Part shown: piece after piece, positions 9,177-18,328 of the stretch
How the letters are laid out: every line of letters begins with the position of its first letter
How positions within the stretch are numbered: the first letter of the stretch is position 1
Source: Achromobacter aegrifaciens
GTDB lineage: Bacteria; Pseudomonadota; Gammaproteobacteria; Burkholderiales; Burkholderiaceae_B
Assembly: GCF_902859735.1 (NCBI RefSeq)
Contig: NZ_CADIJY010000001.1
Span: 124,001-188,000 of the forward strand
Length of the DNA: 64,000 nt
Direction: 5' to 3'
Translations under genes and position numbers: made by a program
The notes under the pieces: generated by a model
The model's database searches: none
Told to the model about the DNA's origin: nothing
Seen by the model: only the letters and a program-made list of their open reading frames with translations

Positions 9177-9187
9177 CGTTGTCTCCT

Positions 9188-12007
9188 TTAGCCCGACCGG
9201 GAAGGAAAACGCAGGGTGAACGAGCGCCACGGCGGCAGGACAGATTCATATGCCTGCGAAGGCGGCGCCGCGGATTCGGCCATGGGCGGATCCGTCGTCA
9301 GCGTGCCGCCGTGGTCGTGCATGGTGCGTACGATCTGGGCGATGGCCAGGCCGGCGGCATCATGCGCCGCGCGCTCTGCGTTCAGGAGCGCATCGTCGGG
9401 CACAGCAGGCGCGCGCAGGTCCGTGTCCCAGGTCTGCTCGGCGCTCAGTCCCAGGTACACCGAGCATCCGTCGGGGTCGTCACTGATGTTGGTTTCCACG
9501 CGGGCGTCGTCGGAGCGGCAGCGCAGCAAATAGGCAAGTATGGACCGGAAGGCTGTGGATAACGCCTTGGCATCGGCACGCACCATGGGGCCCCAGGCCG
9601 CGCTCATCTGGGTCAATGGCGCGACGCGGCGTTGGTCCCGCTGCGGAAAGGCCGCGATGACCTGCGTTAGCAGTTCGTGCACCGGCACGCGGGCATGCTC
9701 GGGCGGAGCCCGTCGGCGCCTTTCGTTGGCGCTGGCCAACCGCTCGAAGGTGATGTCCACCTTAGAAATTTCAGCCAGGATGCTTTGGCTAAGGGCATGT
9801 GTATCGGCGAGGGTGGCCGCGGACTGCTTTTCGGGCGCGCCGTTCTCGTGCAATAGGGCGATTTGCGTGGCGTGGTTGCGGGCCAGCTCCAACGAGGACT
9901 GGGTTTGCTCGGCGATTTCGGCCACGGTTTCGCGCAGAAAGCGCATGTCGCGTGCCCATTTCATGTTGGCGATATCGGTGAAGAACCAGATCGACATGTC
10001 TAGGCTGGGATCCAGGTGCCTACGCGTGGCCAGCACCGACCAGGGCTGGCCGCCCACGCCGCATAGCTCGATGCGTTCGCGTTCTATTGGGGCATCCGAG
10101 TTCAGCAGTTCCAGCGCAGCCGCGTCATCCGGCAACGCGAATGCCGTGATCGAAAGCGGGTTCTCGCCGTCGAGGCAGCGGCCAGGCTCTATGCCCAGCA
10201 TGTCGGCCGCGACTCGATTTGTTTCGATGATGGAGCCTTCTCGGCCCACGAAAATGACGGCCTGTTCGGTTTCCGCCATCAGGCTCTGCTTGGTCTGCCT
10301 GAGCAGATGCTGATCCAGTCCCTCCTCCAGCGACGCGATGATCTCAAGCAGATCGTCGATGTCCGGCCCCTTGAACGCGTGCGAGACAGAGGACTCCACG
10401 TCCAGCAGCCAGCGGATCCTGCCGTTGAGGCGGATCGGCACCGTCATGGCCGAGCGCAGTGGACGCGGCGGGCCGGTATAGTCGTTCCTGGGATCTTCGG
10501 GGGCGCCCACGTCGTCCAGGGACAGCAACTTGCGCTGCCGCAACGTCTGACCCAGCATGCCTCGATCGATGGGCTGCAGGTAGTCGGCAGGCAGTGCGTA
10601 CTCGGGTGACAGGCTGTGCTGGGTCACGATCTCGTACCGGCTCTCCTTGCGATTCACGCGGAACAGCGCCACGTAGTCCCATGAAAAGAACTCCGCCAGC
10701 CGCGGGACGATGTCCTCTGCGGCCTCGCGCAAAGAGGCGGCTGCCATGATCTTCTGCCGCAACGATTCGGCGAAGGCGGCACGCTCCTCGTCACGCTCCT
10801 TTTCGAAGCGCATCAGCACCGGTTCAAGGTCCAGGGCGCGCAGAATATCCAGGTGGCGTTGCCCATATTGCGCCCGCTGACGTGAGCACAGGCTCAACGC
10901 GGAACTGTAGCCCCCTTGGCGCATGACGGGCAGCGTGACGCTGGCCTGCATCCCCATGTCGCGGTAGCAACGTACCACTTCGTCGCCAGGCTGGAATTTC
11001 CGTTTGTGCACGAAGCTATCCATTTCCTCGATCCAGGTCTCGTTGGAACTTAGAAAGGACTTGATCGAGGACGGCAGTTCCATCCAGCGCGCTGGCCACA
11101 ATTTCAGGCCTTCTGGGCGTACCGCGATTGCGCGGAACAGCGACACTTTTTTGTCGTAAATCCCGAACACCGCATGCTCGAAAGGTACCAGCGGACGGAT
11201 CTGTTCCAGGATGGCGTCGAGCTTGAGACGCCATCCGTTGATGGAGGGATCCAGCGCGATGCGCCGGATCTCATCGCTAGCGGATTCCAGCGCGCGCGAC
11301 TGGATGATGGCGATCACGCCCAACAGCTCGCCATTGGGCGCGGGATCAGGCGTCATCACTAGTTGGAACGGCTTTTCCTCGCCGCCGGGGCCGTTCATTG
11401 CGACGATCACGGCCACCATGGAATCGCCCTCCTGGTTGCGGGCGCAGCGTCGGATGGCCTCGACGATGTGAGGCGCGTCGCTCTTGCGGAAATGGCGGGA
11501 CAGCGGCTCGCCGCAAACCTCGTCGAGCTTCTCGCCCAGCGTGCGCGCCGCTTCGCGGTTGGCAAAGCGCACTATGCCATCCAGATCCAAACGGAATACA
11601 GCATATGGCGTGCGCTCGAAGCGGCGTGATTCCGCTTTTCTGAAGGGCGTGCCGTCGTTGACCAGCACGACGAGCTCGCCGTTTCCCAACTGGGACAGCG
11701 GAACTAGCTGCGCGGGCACCGGAGCGCCGTCGCTGGCCTGATAGATGCCGCAGACAGCGCCGCCCATTGCCAGCGGTTGATCCAGGCCATAGGCCTCTGC
11801 GGCGCTGCGGCCGCAGAACTCCTGGGCGTAGGGAGCCAGAGCGTCGCTGACGCCCAGGATTACGCCGCCGCGGTCCAGCAGGATGCAAGGCACGCCTGCG
11901 CGCGACATCACTTGCAGCATGTCGCGGGGGGCGTCCGGAATCGAGTCCGGCGCGTGCACTTGCTTATCCTGGTCCAGGTTGATTTGTGGCTGAGAAGTTT
12001 CAAACAT
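9188..12007 (-). CDS. Multi-PAS/GAF sensor with decayed histidine-kinase-like C-terminus
   Basis: A 939-residue soluble sensor. Domain order by eye: PAS-like (about 30-120), PAS (130-240), GAF (265-400), GAF (430-570), PAS (580-685), a helical dimerisation-like segment (690-770) and an ATPase-like C-terminus (780-939). The kinase core looks inactive: no H-box histidine of the HELR type is present, and the N-box asparagine is not visible, while a remnant G2 pattern GLAIAQIVRTMHDHGGTL remains. It probably relays a signal by shape change rather than phosphotransfer. The start ATG at 12007 has GGGAGG eight bases upstream; an in-frame TTG at 12013 is too close to that site. It sits between the peptidase-lipase and CHAT genes of one operon. 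Confidence 0.85.
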   Translation of the reverse strand: MFETSQPQINLDQDKQVHAPDSIPDAPRDMLQVMSRAGVPCILLDRGGVILGVSDALAPYAQEFCGRSAAEAYGLDQPLAMGGAVCGIYQASDGAPVPAQLVPLSQLGNGELVVLVNDGTPFRKAESRRFERTPYAVFRLDLDGIVRFANREAARTLGEKLDEVCGEPLSRHFRKSDAPHIVEAIRRCARNQEGDSMVAVIVAMNGPGGEEKPFQLVMTPDPAPNGELLGVIAIIQSRALESASDEIRRIALDPSINGWRLKLDAILEQIRPLVPFEHAVFGIYDKKVSLFRAIAVRPEGLKLWPARWMELPSSIKSFLSSNETWIEEMDSFVHKRKFQPGDEVVRCYRDMGMQASVTLPVMRQGGYSSALSLCSRQRAQYGQRHLDILRALDLEPVLMRFEKERDEERAAFAESLRQKIMAAASLREAAEDIVPRLAEFFSWDYVALFRVNRKESRYEIVTQHSLSPEYALPADYLQPIDRGMLGQTLRQRKLLSLDDVGAPEDPRNDYTGPPRPLRSAMTVPIRLNGRIRWLLDVESSVSHAFKGPDIDDLLEIIASLEEGLDQHLLRQTKQSLMAETEQAVIFVGREGSIIETNRVAADMLGIEPGRCLDGENPLSITAFALPDDAAALELLNSDAPIERERIELCGVGGQPWSVLATRRHLDPSLDMSIWFFTDIANMKWARDMRFLRETVAEIAEQTQSSLELARNHATQIALLHENGAPEKQSAATLADTHALSQSILAEISKVDITFERLASANERRRRAPPEHARVPVHELLTQVIAAFPQRDQRRVAPLTQMSAAWGPMVRADAKALSTAFRSILAYLLRCRSDDARVETNISDDPDGCSVYLGLSAEQTWDTDLRAPAVPDDALLNAERAAHDAAGLAIAQIVRTMHDHGGTLTTDPPMAESAAPPSQAYESVLPPWRSFTLRFPSRSG

Positions 12008-12058
12008 ATTCAAATCCTCCCTGCCAGACCGTCGCCGCTATTTGGCGCGCCGGCCGGC

Positions 12059-14083
12059 TCAACGCTTGATGAACGCAATGATCTGCTGCTGAGTGCCCTT
12101 GTCATTGTCAAAGCCCCCGTGCGTGCTGGCCGCCACGGGCGGATTGGCCGAGCCGGGCGCGGGGCTGCCCGCGGGTGATATATGCACGGCGTCGCAAGGA
12201 ATGCCGGCATTGCGGAAATAGCGCTCCATGCCCAGCAGCGGCGTGGTGGTGCCGCCTTCGAAGGATTCGCTCACCAGATAGAGCAGCGAACGGCGGTACG
12301 GGCCGCAGGTGGGGTCGTCTTCCTCGGCACGGTCGGAAAGATGGAACTGCTGATAGCGCTTTACCCGCGTCTTCAGGTGTGGCACGACCAGTTTCTGGAA
12401 GGTGTCCAGCGTCACCGCCGGGGCCATCAGGTTGAGCGACTCCAGTTTGCCGCCGTCCGCCGTCAAGCGGTGCACGAAGTGGCTGGCGACGATGGCGCCG
12501 GCCGAATGGCCGACGATGTGCAGGCGCACACGGCCCTCGCTGACATGCGATTTGAAGTGCTTGTACAGCATGATCATCGCGGCTTCTTCCTGCGCCATGC
12601 TCTTGGGCGCCGGTTCGCTCATGGCCTGGGCATTCTGCTTCATCTCGCCCCAGATCACGGTGCCAGGCCGGGCCAGCCAGCGTTCCAGGCGCTGGTTCCA
12701 CCAGCGCTCCAGCCGCTCGCCCAGGCCGCCCGTGGTGCGCGGCACGCTGTGGGCGGCGTCCTGGATGATGTTCTTCACGGTGGTGATGAAGTCCGTTTCC
12801 CACATCAGGAAGACTGGAAAAATCTGCTTCTCGTAAAGCAGCGGTATCCATTCGGCGGCGGCTTCCGCCGCATCTTCTTCACCCACCAGGCCGCCATGCG
12901 CATAGACGCAGACGTCCATGGGCCTGTCCTTCAAGCCCCACTTCTCGCGCGCGGCGTTCATATGGACGTCGACAATGGCGCGCAGATCGTCGGGTGTGGT
13001 GCGGAACGTGCCGCTGTTGCTGAGCTTGCCGTTGTTGCCCACGTTGACGATGAAGGGCGAGATCTCGCGGTTGCGCAACACGGTTCCCGCCGCCAGCGTG
13101 ACCTTCTTGCCGTCGGTGCGCAGCGTGATGCTGTTCGATATCTTGGTGTGCTCGTGCGTGACCACGCCCAGTTGCACCACCCAGCAATCCATGGCGTTGC
13201 GCATCCAGTCGTCGTAGGTCAGCACCGCCATGCCATGGGTTCCCCATTCCTCGCCCCAGGAGTTCTGGATCAGGAAGCCGTCCTGGGTATAGCCAACAAT
13301 GACGAAGGCATGGCCGTCGGTGGCGGCGTCCTGCTTGTCGGGCGGGATGATCCAGAACGGCTGGGCTCCCGGCGTGGACGGCGCCTTCTGCGGGGTGACG
13401 CCATGGCCATCGTCCCAGCCGGCGTGGCAGCCCGCGCTGGCGTACAGGATGCCGACCTCGTTGAGCGCCGCGTGCATTTCGACGATGTTGCGCGTGTCAA
13501 TGCGGTAGTAGGCGCCCAGCGGGCGCTTGACGGCGTCCAGCCACCAGTCGTCGGCGGTCTCGTTGGCCGCCGCTGGCATGGCCAGGGCCGGAAACAATTC
13601 CTGGGAACACGCGCCGTGCTTGAACCAGCCCTTGAGTGCGCCGCGCAGGCTCGATCCCGTGTCGTCGACCGACCCCGGGAACTCGTCATAGCGCCTGGCC
13701 ATGGAGTACAGCATGAATGGCGAAATGGCCGGGCGCGGTTCGCGCTCCGACTTGCGCAGCAGGTATTCGACCACGGTGGACAAGGCGAAGCCGGTGCAGG
13801 CCGAGGTGTCTTCCTGGTGCTTCACCGTCAACCCCATTGCGGGAATCATCTCGGTCTTGGGCGTGACCGAGATGTTGGGGCGGAACGGCAGGTCGCGGAC
13901 GTCGAAGGCGTCGGGCTTGGCGGTGCGGCGAAACGGCAGCGCTGGCGGCGGCTTGCGGCTTTTGCGCTTCGGTGCGGGCCGGGGCGTCTTGGCCGCCGCC
14001 GTGCTGACTGTGGCGGCCTGCCGTTTTTTGTCCGCCGTCTTGCGTGCCGGGGCGGCGCGCCCCGCTTGCTTCTTTGCAGCCAT
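12059..14083 (-). CDS. Papain-family (C1) peptidase fused to alpha/beta-hydrolase
   Basis: A 674-residue fusion and first gene of the four-gene operon. Residues 1-50 are a Lys/Ala/Pro/Arg-rich tail without a signal peptide. Residues 60-310 form a papain-like C1 peptidase with Cys96 (DTSACTGFAL), His258 (TDGHAFVIVGY) and Asn274 (IQNSWGEEWG). Residues 385-674 form an alpha/beta-hydrolase with a possible oxyanion segment at HGG (396-398) and the nucleophile elbow GHSAG with Ser527; the acidic and histidine members of that triad cannot be assigned with certainty. The start at 14083 follows TGGAG. The pairing of protease and lipase-like centres in one chain is unusual. Its link to the CHAT protease downstream rests on shared strand and short gaps (51 bases to the sensor). 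Confidence 0.87.
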   Translation of the reverse strand: MAAKKQAGRAAPARKTADKKRQAATVSTAAAKTPRPAPKRKSRKPPPALPFRRTAKPDAFDVRDLPFRPNISVTPKTEMIPAMGLTVKHQEDTSACTGFALSTVVEYLLRKSEREPRPAISPFMLYSMARRYDEFPGSVDDTGSSLRGALKGWFKHGACSQELFPALAMPAAANETADDWWLDAVKRPLGAYYRIDTRNIVEMHAALNEVGILYASAGCHAGWDDGHGVTPQKAPSTPGAQPFWIIPPDKQDAATDGHAFVIVGYTQDGFLIQNSWGEEWGTHGMAVLTYDDWMRNAMDCWVVQLGVVTHEHTKISNSITLRTDGKKVTLAAGTVLRNREISPFIVNVGNNGKLSNSGTFRTTPDDLRAIVDVHMNAAREKWGLKDRPMDVCVYAHGGLVGEEDAAEAAAEWIPLLYEKQIFPVFLMWETDFITTVKNIIQDAAHSVPRTTGGLGERLERWWNQRLERWLARPGTVIWGEMKQNAQAMSEPAPKSMAQEEAAMIMLYKHFKSHVSEGRVRLHIVGHSAGAIVASHFVHRLTADGGKLESLNLMAPAVTLDTFQKLVVPHLKTRVKRYQQFHLSDRAEEDDPTCGPYRRSLLYLVSESFEGGTTTPLLGMERYFRNAGIPCDAVHISPAGSPAPGSANPPVAASTHGGFDNDKGTQQQIIAFIKR

Positions 14084-14180
14084 GGCGTACTCCAGTGGAG
14101 ACAGGCTTTCAGCGCGAGGGCGGCGTTTTGAGGCAAGACGACATGACGACAGTGAAGATTGCGCCCGTAGGTGCGATATA

Positions 14181-14192
14181 TAGGCGCGCCTA
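14181..14192. promoter_or_regulatory. 12-bp perfect palindrome upstream of the CHAT operon
   Basis: TAGGCGCGCCTA reads the same on both strands and lies about 100 bases upstream of the start of the first operon gene (14083). The adjacent TATATA on the minus strand could be part of a promoter. Such a palindrome could be an operator, but the motif is GC-rich and might arise by chance, so confidence is low. Confidence 0.3.
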
Positions 14193-14261
14193 AGCCGGTG
14201 CGCTAGTATCTGAAAGTATTAGTCCCTGGATTTGCAATGGTTCATTTGCACTAGCTGCGGC

Positions 14262-15065
14262 TTAATCCCACTGCGCCGCCAGGCCCTCGGGACTGACTTC
14301 GCGCCCATTGCGCTCCAGCGCCGCGATCTGCGCCATGTCCTCGTCCGTCAGCCGCAGGTCCTGGGCGAGCAGGTTGCTGGCCAGGTTCTCGCGCTTGGTC
14401 GACGAAGGAATGACGGCATAGCCCAGTTGCAGCGCCCAGGCCAGCGCGACCTGCGCGGTCGTCGCGTCGTGGCGCTGGGCGATCTGGCCGATGACCGGAT
14501 CCTTCAGCACCTTGCCATAGGCCAGCGTCATGTAAGACGTGACCGGGATGCCTTGTTCCTGCAGGAAGGCGGCGAGCTTGCGGTTTTGCAGGTAGGGGCT
14601 GAGTTCGATCTGGTTGGTGGCAATCTGCTCGCGGCCCACGGCGGCGATGGCGGCGCGGGTTTCGGCGATGGGGAAGTTGGAGATGCCGATCTGGCGGGTC
14701 AGCCCTTGCGTCTTGGCCTCGGCCAGCGCGCTCATGAATTCCTCGATGGACACGCCGTTGCCAGGCGCGGGCCAATGGATCAGGGTCAGGTCCGCGTAGT
14801 CGCTGCGCAGCTTGGCCAGGCTGTCCTTCAGGCTGGGGATGAGCTTGTCGCGGGCGTAGTTGGGCACCCAGATCTTGGTCGTGACGAATAGTGCCTCGCG
14901 CGGCACGCCGGATTCGGCGATGGCCTGGCCGACCTCGGCTTCGTTTTCGTAGATTTGCGCGGTGTCGATGGCGCGGTAGCCGAGATCCAGCGCGTTGCGC
15001 ACGGAATCGATGACGGCTTGACCTTGCAAGCGGAAGGTGCCGACGCCGAAGGCGGGAATGTTCAT
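14262..15065 (-). CDS. dkgB: 2,5-diketo-D-gluconate reductase B-type aldo/keto reductase
   Basis: A 267-residue NADPH-dependent aldo/keto reductase that closely resembles DkgB, which reduces 2,5-diketo-D-gluconate and small 2-oxoaldehydes such as methylglyoxal. The catalytic tetrad is intact: Asp34, Tyr39 (AQIYENE), Lys64 (VTTKIWV) and His97 (LIHWP). The C-terminal cofactor segment [13 protein letters not shown] is present. The start at 15065 is preceded by AGGAG. It is divergent from a LysR-type regulator gene, the same arrangement as dkgB and yafC in E. coli, which supports the assignment and suggests control by that regulator. Confidence 0.88.
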   Translation of the reverse strand: MNIPAFGVGTFRLQGQAVIDSVRNALDLGYRAIDTAQIYENEAEVGQAIAESGVPREALFVTTKIWVPNYARDKLIPSLKDSLAKLRSDYADLTLIHWPAPGNGVSIEEFMSALAEAKTQGLTRQIGISNFPIAETRAAIAAVGREQIATNQIELSPYLQNRKLAAFLQEQGIPVTSYMTLAYGKVLKDPVIGQIAQRHDATTAQVALAWALQLGYAVIPSSTKRENLASNLLAQDLRLTDEDMAQIAALERNGREVSPEGLAAQWD

Positions 15066-15187
15066 GGGTAACTCCTGATGGGTTCGCGGATCCGGGCGCA
15101 GATACCCGGGAATGTCTGCAGTGTGCCCGTCGGATACTTGCGGAAAAAGTCCGGTATGCACGAAAGACTTTTGATATAAATGCAAGA

Positions 15188-16087
15188 ATGAAGACGACCC
15201 TCGATGAAATGCAGGTCTTTATCGCCATCGTGGACAGCGGCTCCATCACCGCTGCCGCAGACGTGCTGGGACAGACCGTTTCCGCCGCCAGCCGGACCAT
15301 GAGCCGGCTGGAAGAGAAGTTGCAGACCACGCTGATGCGCCGGACCACGCGGCGGCTGGAATTGACCGAGGAAGGCCGCGCCTATCTGGAGCAGGCGCGC
15401 AAGATCGTGGCCGCGGTGGAAGAAAGCGAGGAACTGATGAGCCTGCGCCGCAACCAGCCGGCCGGGCGCTTGCGGGTGGACGCAGCCTCGCCTTTCATGC
15501 TGCATGTGATCGCGCCGCTGGTTCCGGGCTATCGCAAGCGCTATCCGCAGGTGGAGCTGGAACTGAACAGCAACGAAGGCAACATCGACCTGCTGGAGCG
15601 CCGCACCGACCTGGCCATCCGCATCGGACGCCTGAAGGATTCATCGCTGCATGCGGTGCCGCTGGGCCACAGCCGCGTGCGCGTGCTGGCCAGTCCCGGT
15701 TATCTGGACGCGCATGGCACGCCGCGGCGCGTGGCCGATCTGGCTGCGCACATTTTGCTGGGCTTCAGCCAGCTGGAAGCGCTGAACGAATGGCCTCTGC
15801 TGGAGGCCGACGGCCAGGCCCTGCACATCAAGCCGCACGTGCGCGCGTTCAGCGGCGAAACCCTGCGGCAACTGGCCTTGAACGACGGCGGCGTCGTCTG
15901 CCTGTCGGATTTCATGACGCGCGGAGACCGCGCCAGCGGCGCCTTGCAGCAGCTGCTGGTGAAGCAGACGCAGGACGTGCGCCAGCCGATCAACGCGGTG
16001 TACTACCGCAACACCGCGATCTCTTCGCGCATCAAATCCTTCATCGACTACATGGTCCAGGCGCTGGGCCCGCGCGGCTTCGAATAG
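15188..16087 (+). CDS. LysR-family transcriptional regulator (YafC-like)
   Basis: A 299-residue LysR-type regulator. The N-terminal winged helix-turn-helix spans about residues 3-62 ([19 protein letters not shown] region), followed by a linker helix and a two-lobed effector domain to about residue 295. It is divergent from dkgB with 122 bases between starts, so it probably controls that gene and itself; the gap contains an A/T-rich segment near the start. No strong ribosome site precedes the ATG at 15188, but the domain begins right there. The effector is unknown. Confidence 0.88.
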   Translation: MKTTLDEMQVFIAIVDSGSITAAADVLGQTVSAASRTMSRLEEKLQTTLMRRTTRRLELTEEGRAYLEQARKIVAAVEESEELMSLRRNQPAGRLRVDAASPFMLHVIAPLVPGYRKRYPQVELELNSNEGNIDLLERRTDLAIRIGRLKDSSLHAVPLGHSRVRVLASPGYLDAHGTPRRVADLAAHILLGFSQLEALNEWPLLEADGQALHIKPHVRAFSGETLRQLALNDGGVVCLSDFMTRGDRASGALQQLLVKQTQDVRQPINAVYYRNTAISSRIKSFIDYMVQALGPRGFE

Positions 16088-16106
16088 GGGCGCGGACGCT
16101 GCGCGT

Positions 16107-17051
16107 TCAGGCGCGTTCGCCGCTGACCGATTCGTACACCAGTGTCGCCAGCGTCAGGTCTTCCAGCGCGCTGCCCACGGCCTTGAACACGGTGATTTCC
16201 TGGTCGTCGCGGCGGCCTGGCAGCTCACCGGCAGCCAGTTGGTGCAGGTCGCCGCGGATGTCCTCGCGCTTGAGCGCGCCGGCCTCGAAGGCGGCCAGCA
16301 GGTCGCCGGACTTGGTGGGCGCTTCGCCGGTGTCCACGTAGACCGAGGTGCCGTCGAAGCAGGCCGCGTCCGTCTCGCGCATTTCGGGCTTGAAGCTGCC
16401 GATCAGGTCCAGGTGCACGCCGGGACGCAGCCAGGCGCCGTGGATCAGCGGTACGGTGGACAGCGTGGCGCAGCTGATGATGTCGGCCTGGCGTGCGGCG
16501 CTTTCCAGGTCGGAGGCGGCCGCGGCATCGAAGCCCTGCGCGCGCAGCTCGCCCGCCAGCTTCTCGGCGCCGGCCGCACGCACGTTCCACACCAACACGC
16601 GCTGGATCGGGCGCACGGTGCGCATGGCCTGCGCCACCAGGCCGGCGATGCGGCCGGAGCCCACGATGAGCAACGTGCTGGCGTCGGCGCGCGCCAGGTA
16701 ATCCGCGCCCAACGCGGCCGCGCCCGCCGTGCGGTACACGGTGACGATGTCGCCGTCGACCTGGGCTATTGGCACGCCGGTGGTGGCGCTGTACAGGTTG
16801 TAGGTGGCGTGCAGGCCGGGCAGGCCCTGGTGGGTGTTCTCGGGGAAGATGTTGATGATCTTCACGCCGAAATAGCCGCGGTCGCTCCAGGCAGGCATGA
16901 TCAGCGAAGTGCCGTGCGCATTGCCCGACTGGATGGCGTGGACATGCCGCGGCGGCACGGTGGCGCTGCCGCGGAAGGCCTCCCGCAAGGCGGGAATGAC
17001 GGCGTCGAAGGACAGGGCGTTGCGGGTTTGTTCGGTGTCGATGAAGCGCAT
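16107..17051 (-). CDS. Ornithine cyclodeaminase / mu-crystallin family protein
   Basis: A 314-residue member of the ornithine cyclodeaminase/mu-crystallin family, which covers NAD(P)-linked enzymes such as ornithine cyclodeaminase, alanine dehydrogenase and 1-pyrroline-2-carboxylate reductase. The Rossmann loop reads LIVGSGRIAGLVAQA (about residues 128-142), with an N-terminal substrate segment FGVKIINIFPEN. It is shorter than true bacterial ornithine cyclodeaminases and differs from the second paralogue at 18879, so a reductase for a cyclic imino acid is as likely. It lies 90 bases downstream of the D-carbamoylase gene on the same strand and may be co-transcribed with it. Confidence 0.8.
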   Translation of the reverse strand: MRFIDTEQTRNALSFDAVIPALREAFRGSATVPPRHVHAIQSGNAHGTSLIMPAWSDRGYFGVKIINIFPENTHQGLPGLHATYNLYSATTGVPIAQVDGDIVTVYRTAGAAALGADYLARADASTLLIVGSGRIAGLVAQAMRTVRPIQRVLVWNVRAAGAEKLAGELRAQGFDAAAASDLESAARQADIISCATLSTVPLIHGAWLRPGVHLDLIGSFKPEMRETDAACFDGTSVYVDTGEAPTKSGDLLAAFEAGALKREDIRGDLHQLAAGELPGRRDDQEITVFKAVGSALEDLTLATLVYESVSGERA

Positions 17052-17141
17052 GGTTGTTGCCTGCTGCGGGTCGGTCTGTGGGCCAGCAGGCAGTCTAGCA
17101 GCGCGGAGGGCGCCCGCCCGCGCCGCGGGCAGGCGTCGCCT

Positions 17142-18101
17142 TCAGTCGATGGCCGCCGGGGGCAGCGGATCGCCCGCGCCGGTGCGCTCGACGATCAGCT
17201 TGTAATGCTGCGGATTGCGGTGCTTGGCGAAGTTGAACACATGGTCGCGGAAGGCCTGGCCCATGGCCAGGTCGATGCGGGCGGTGATCACCTCGTCTTC
17301 TTCGCCGCTGGAACGCGCCACGATCTCGCCGGAAGGCGCAACGATCATGGAGCTGCCTATCATGTGGTGGCCGTCTTCATGGCCGCATTTGGCGGCCGCG
17401 CCGACCCACACCGCGTTCTGGTAGGCGCTGGCCTGCAGCACGATCTCATGCGTGGTGGTGCGCAGGTGCGCGGGCTCGTTCCAGTGGATGTTGAGGGACG
17501 GCGTGTTGTAGCCCAGCACGATCAGCTCGGCGCTTTGCAGCGACATGACGCGATAAGTCTCGGGCCAGCGGCGGTCGTTGCACAGGCACATGCCGATCTT
17601 CACGTCGTTGGTTTCCCAAACGCCAAAGCCCAGGTCGCCGACTTCGAAGAATTTCTTCTCCAGGTGCTGGAACGGCGCGCCGATCTTGTGGTCGGAGTGG
17701 CCCGGCAGGTGGATCTTGCGGTACTTGCCGATGATTCTGGCGCTGCGGTCCACCAGGATGGCGGTGTTGAACTGGCGGCCTTCGGGCGTCAGTTCGGCGT
17801 AGCCCAGGTAGAAGCCTATGCCCAGCTCGCGCGCGGTGTCGAACAGCGGCTGCACGTCGGCGTTGGGCATGCTTTTTTCAAAGTAGCGCTCGACGGCCTC
17901 GGCGTCTTCCATCCAGTAGCGCGGAAAGAACGTGGTCAGCGCCAGCTCGGGAAAAACGACAAACTCCGCGCGGCGGGCGGCGGCCTCGCGCATCATTTCG
18001 ACCAGGCGGCGGACCACGGCCGCGCGGGAATCGGCAAGGTTCACAGCGCCCATCTGGGCGACCGCCAGGCCCATCTTGCGGGCGGGGTATGCATTACTCA
18101 C
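17142..18101 (-). CDS. N-carbamoyl-D-amino acid hydrolase (nitrilase superfamily)
   Basis: A 319-residue nitrilase-superfamily amidohydrolase very similar to D-carbamoylase, which hydrolyses N-carbamoyl-D-amino acids to D-amino acids, CO2 and ammonia. The Glu-Lys-Cys triad is visible: Glu52 (FPELALTTFF), Lys129 (KYRKIHLPGH) and Cys174 (CLCNDRRWPE), and the flanks match the D-carbamoylase motifs rather than those of nitrilases. I place the start at a GTG at 18101 because GGAG lies nine bases upstream and the family N-terminus begins there; the frame remains open to 18137. No hydantoinase gene is visible here, so the source of the substrate is not evident. Confidence 0.85.
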   Translation of the reverse strand: MSNAYPARKMGLAVAQMGAVNLADSRAAVVRRLVEMMREAAARRAEFVVFPELALTTFFPRYWMEDAEAVERYFEKSMPNADVQPLFDTARELGIGFYLGYAELTPEGRQFNTAILVDRSARIIGKYRKIHLPGHSDHKIGAPFQHLEKKFFEVGDLGFGVWETNDVKIGMCLCNDRRWPETYRVMSLQSAELIVLGYNTPSLNIHWNEPAHLRTTTHEIVLQASAYQNAVWVGAAAKCGHEDGHHMIGSSMIVAPSGEIVARSSGEEDEVITARIDLAMGQAFRDHVFNFAKHRNPQHYKLIVERTGAGDPLPPAAID

Positions 18102-18328
18102 GATGTGGATCTCCAGGCTGAAGGCGCAAGCATGCATGCACGGGCGGAAATCCGGAACCGCTGTGGCGACTGGCGGCGAGCCAGGGAAATTGCGCCGGAC
18201 GCTACGCTAAGACGATGATCTGGCGGGGAATTCGGTCGGGCGGACACAAGCCGCCGCGACCTTATGCATAACGCGGCGTCATGGGGCCCATGCAAAGTTT
18301 TATATCGGGTTTCCCCGTATGCCGGCGC

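Noticed and set aside
12182-14131. Long plus-strand open frame across the papain-lipase gene
   Set aside because: Antisense to a gene with visible catalytic motifs on the minus strand; residue composition is that of a shadow frame.
16239-18218. Plus-strand open frame covering the cyclodeaminase-like and D-carbamoylase genes
   Set aside because: Opposite-strand shadow; the minus strand carries the recognised proteins.
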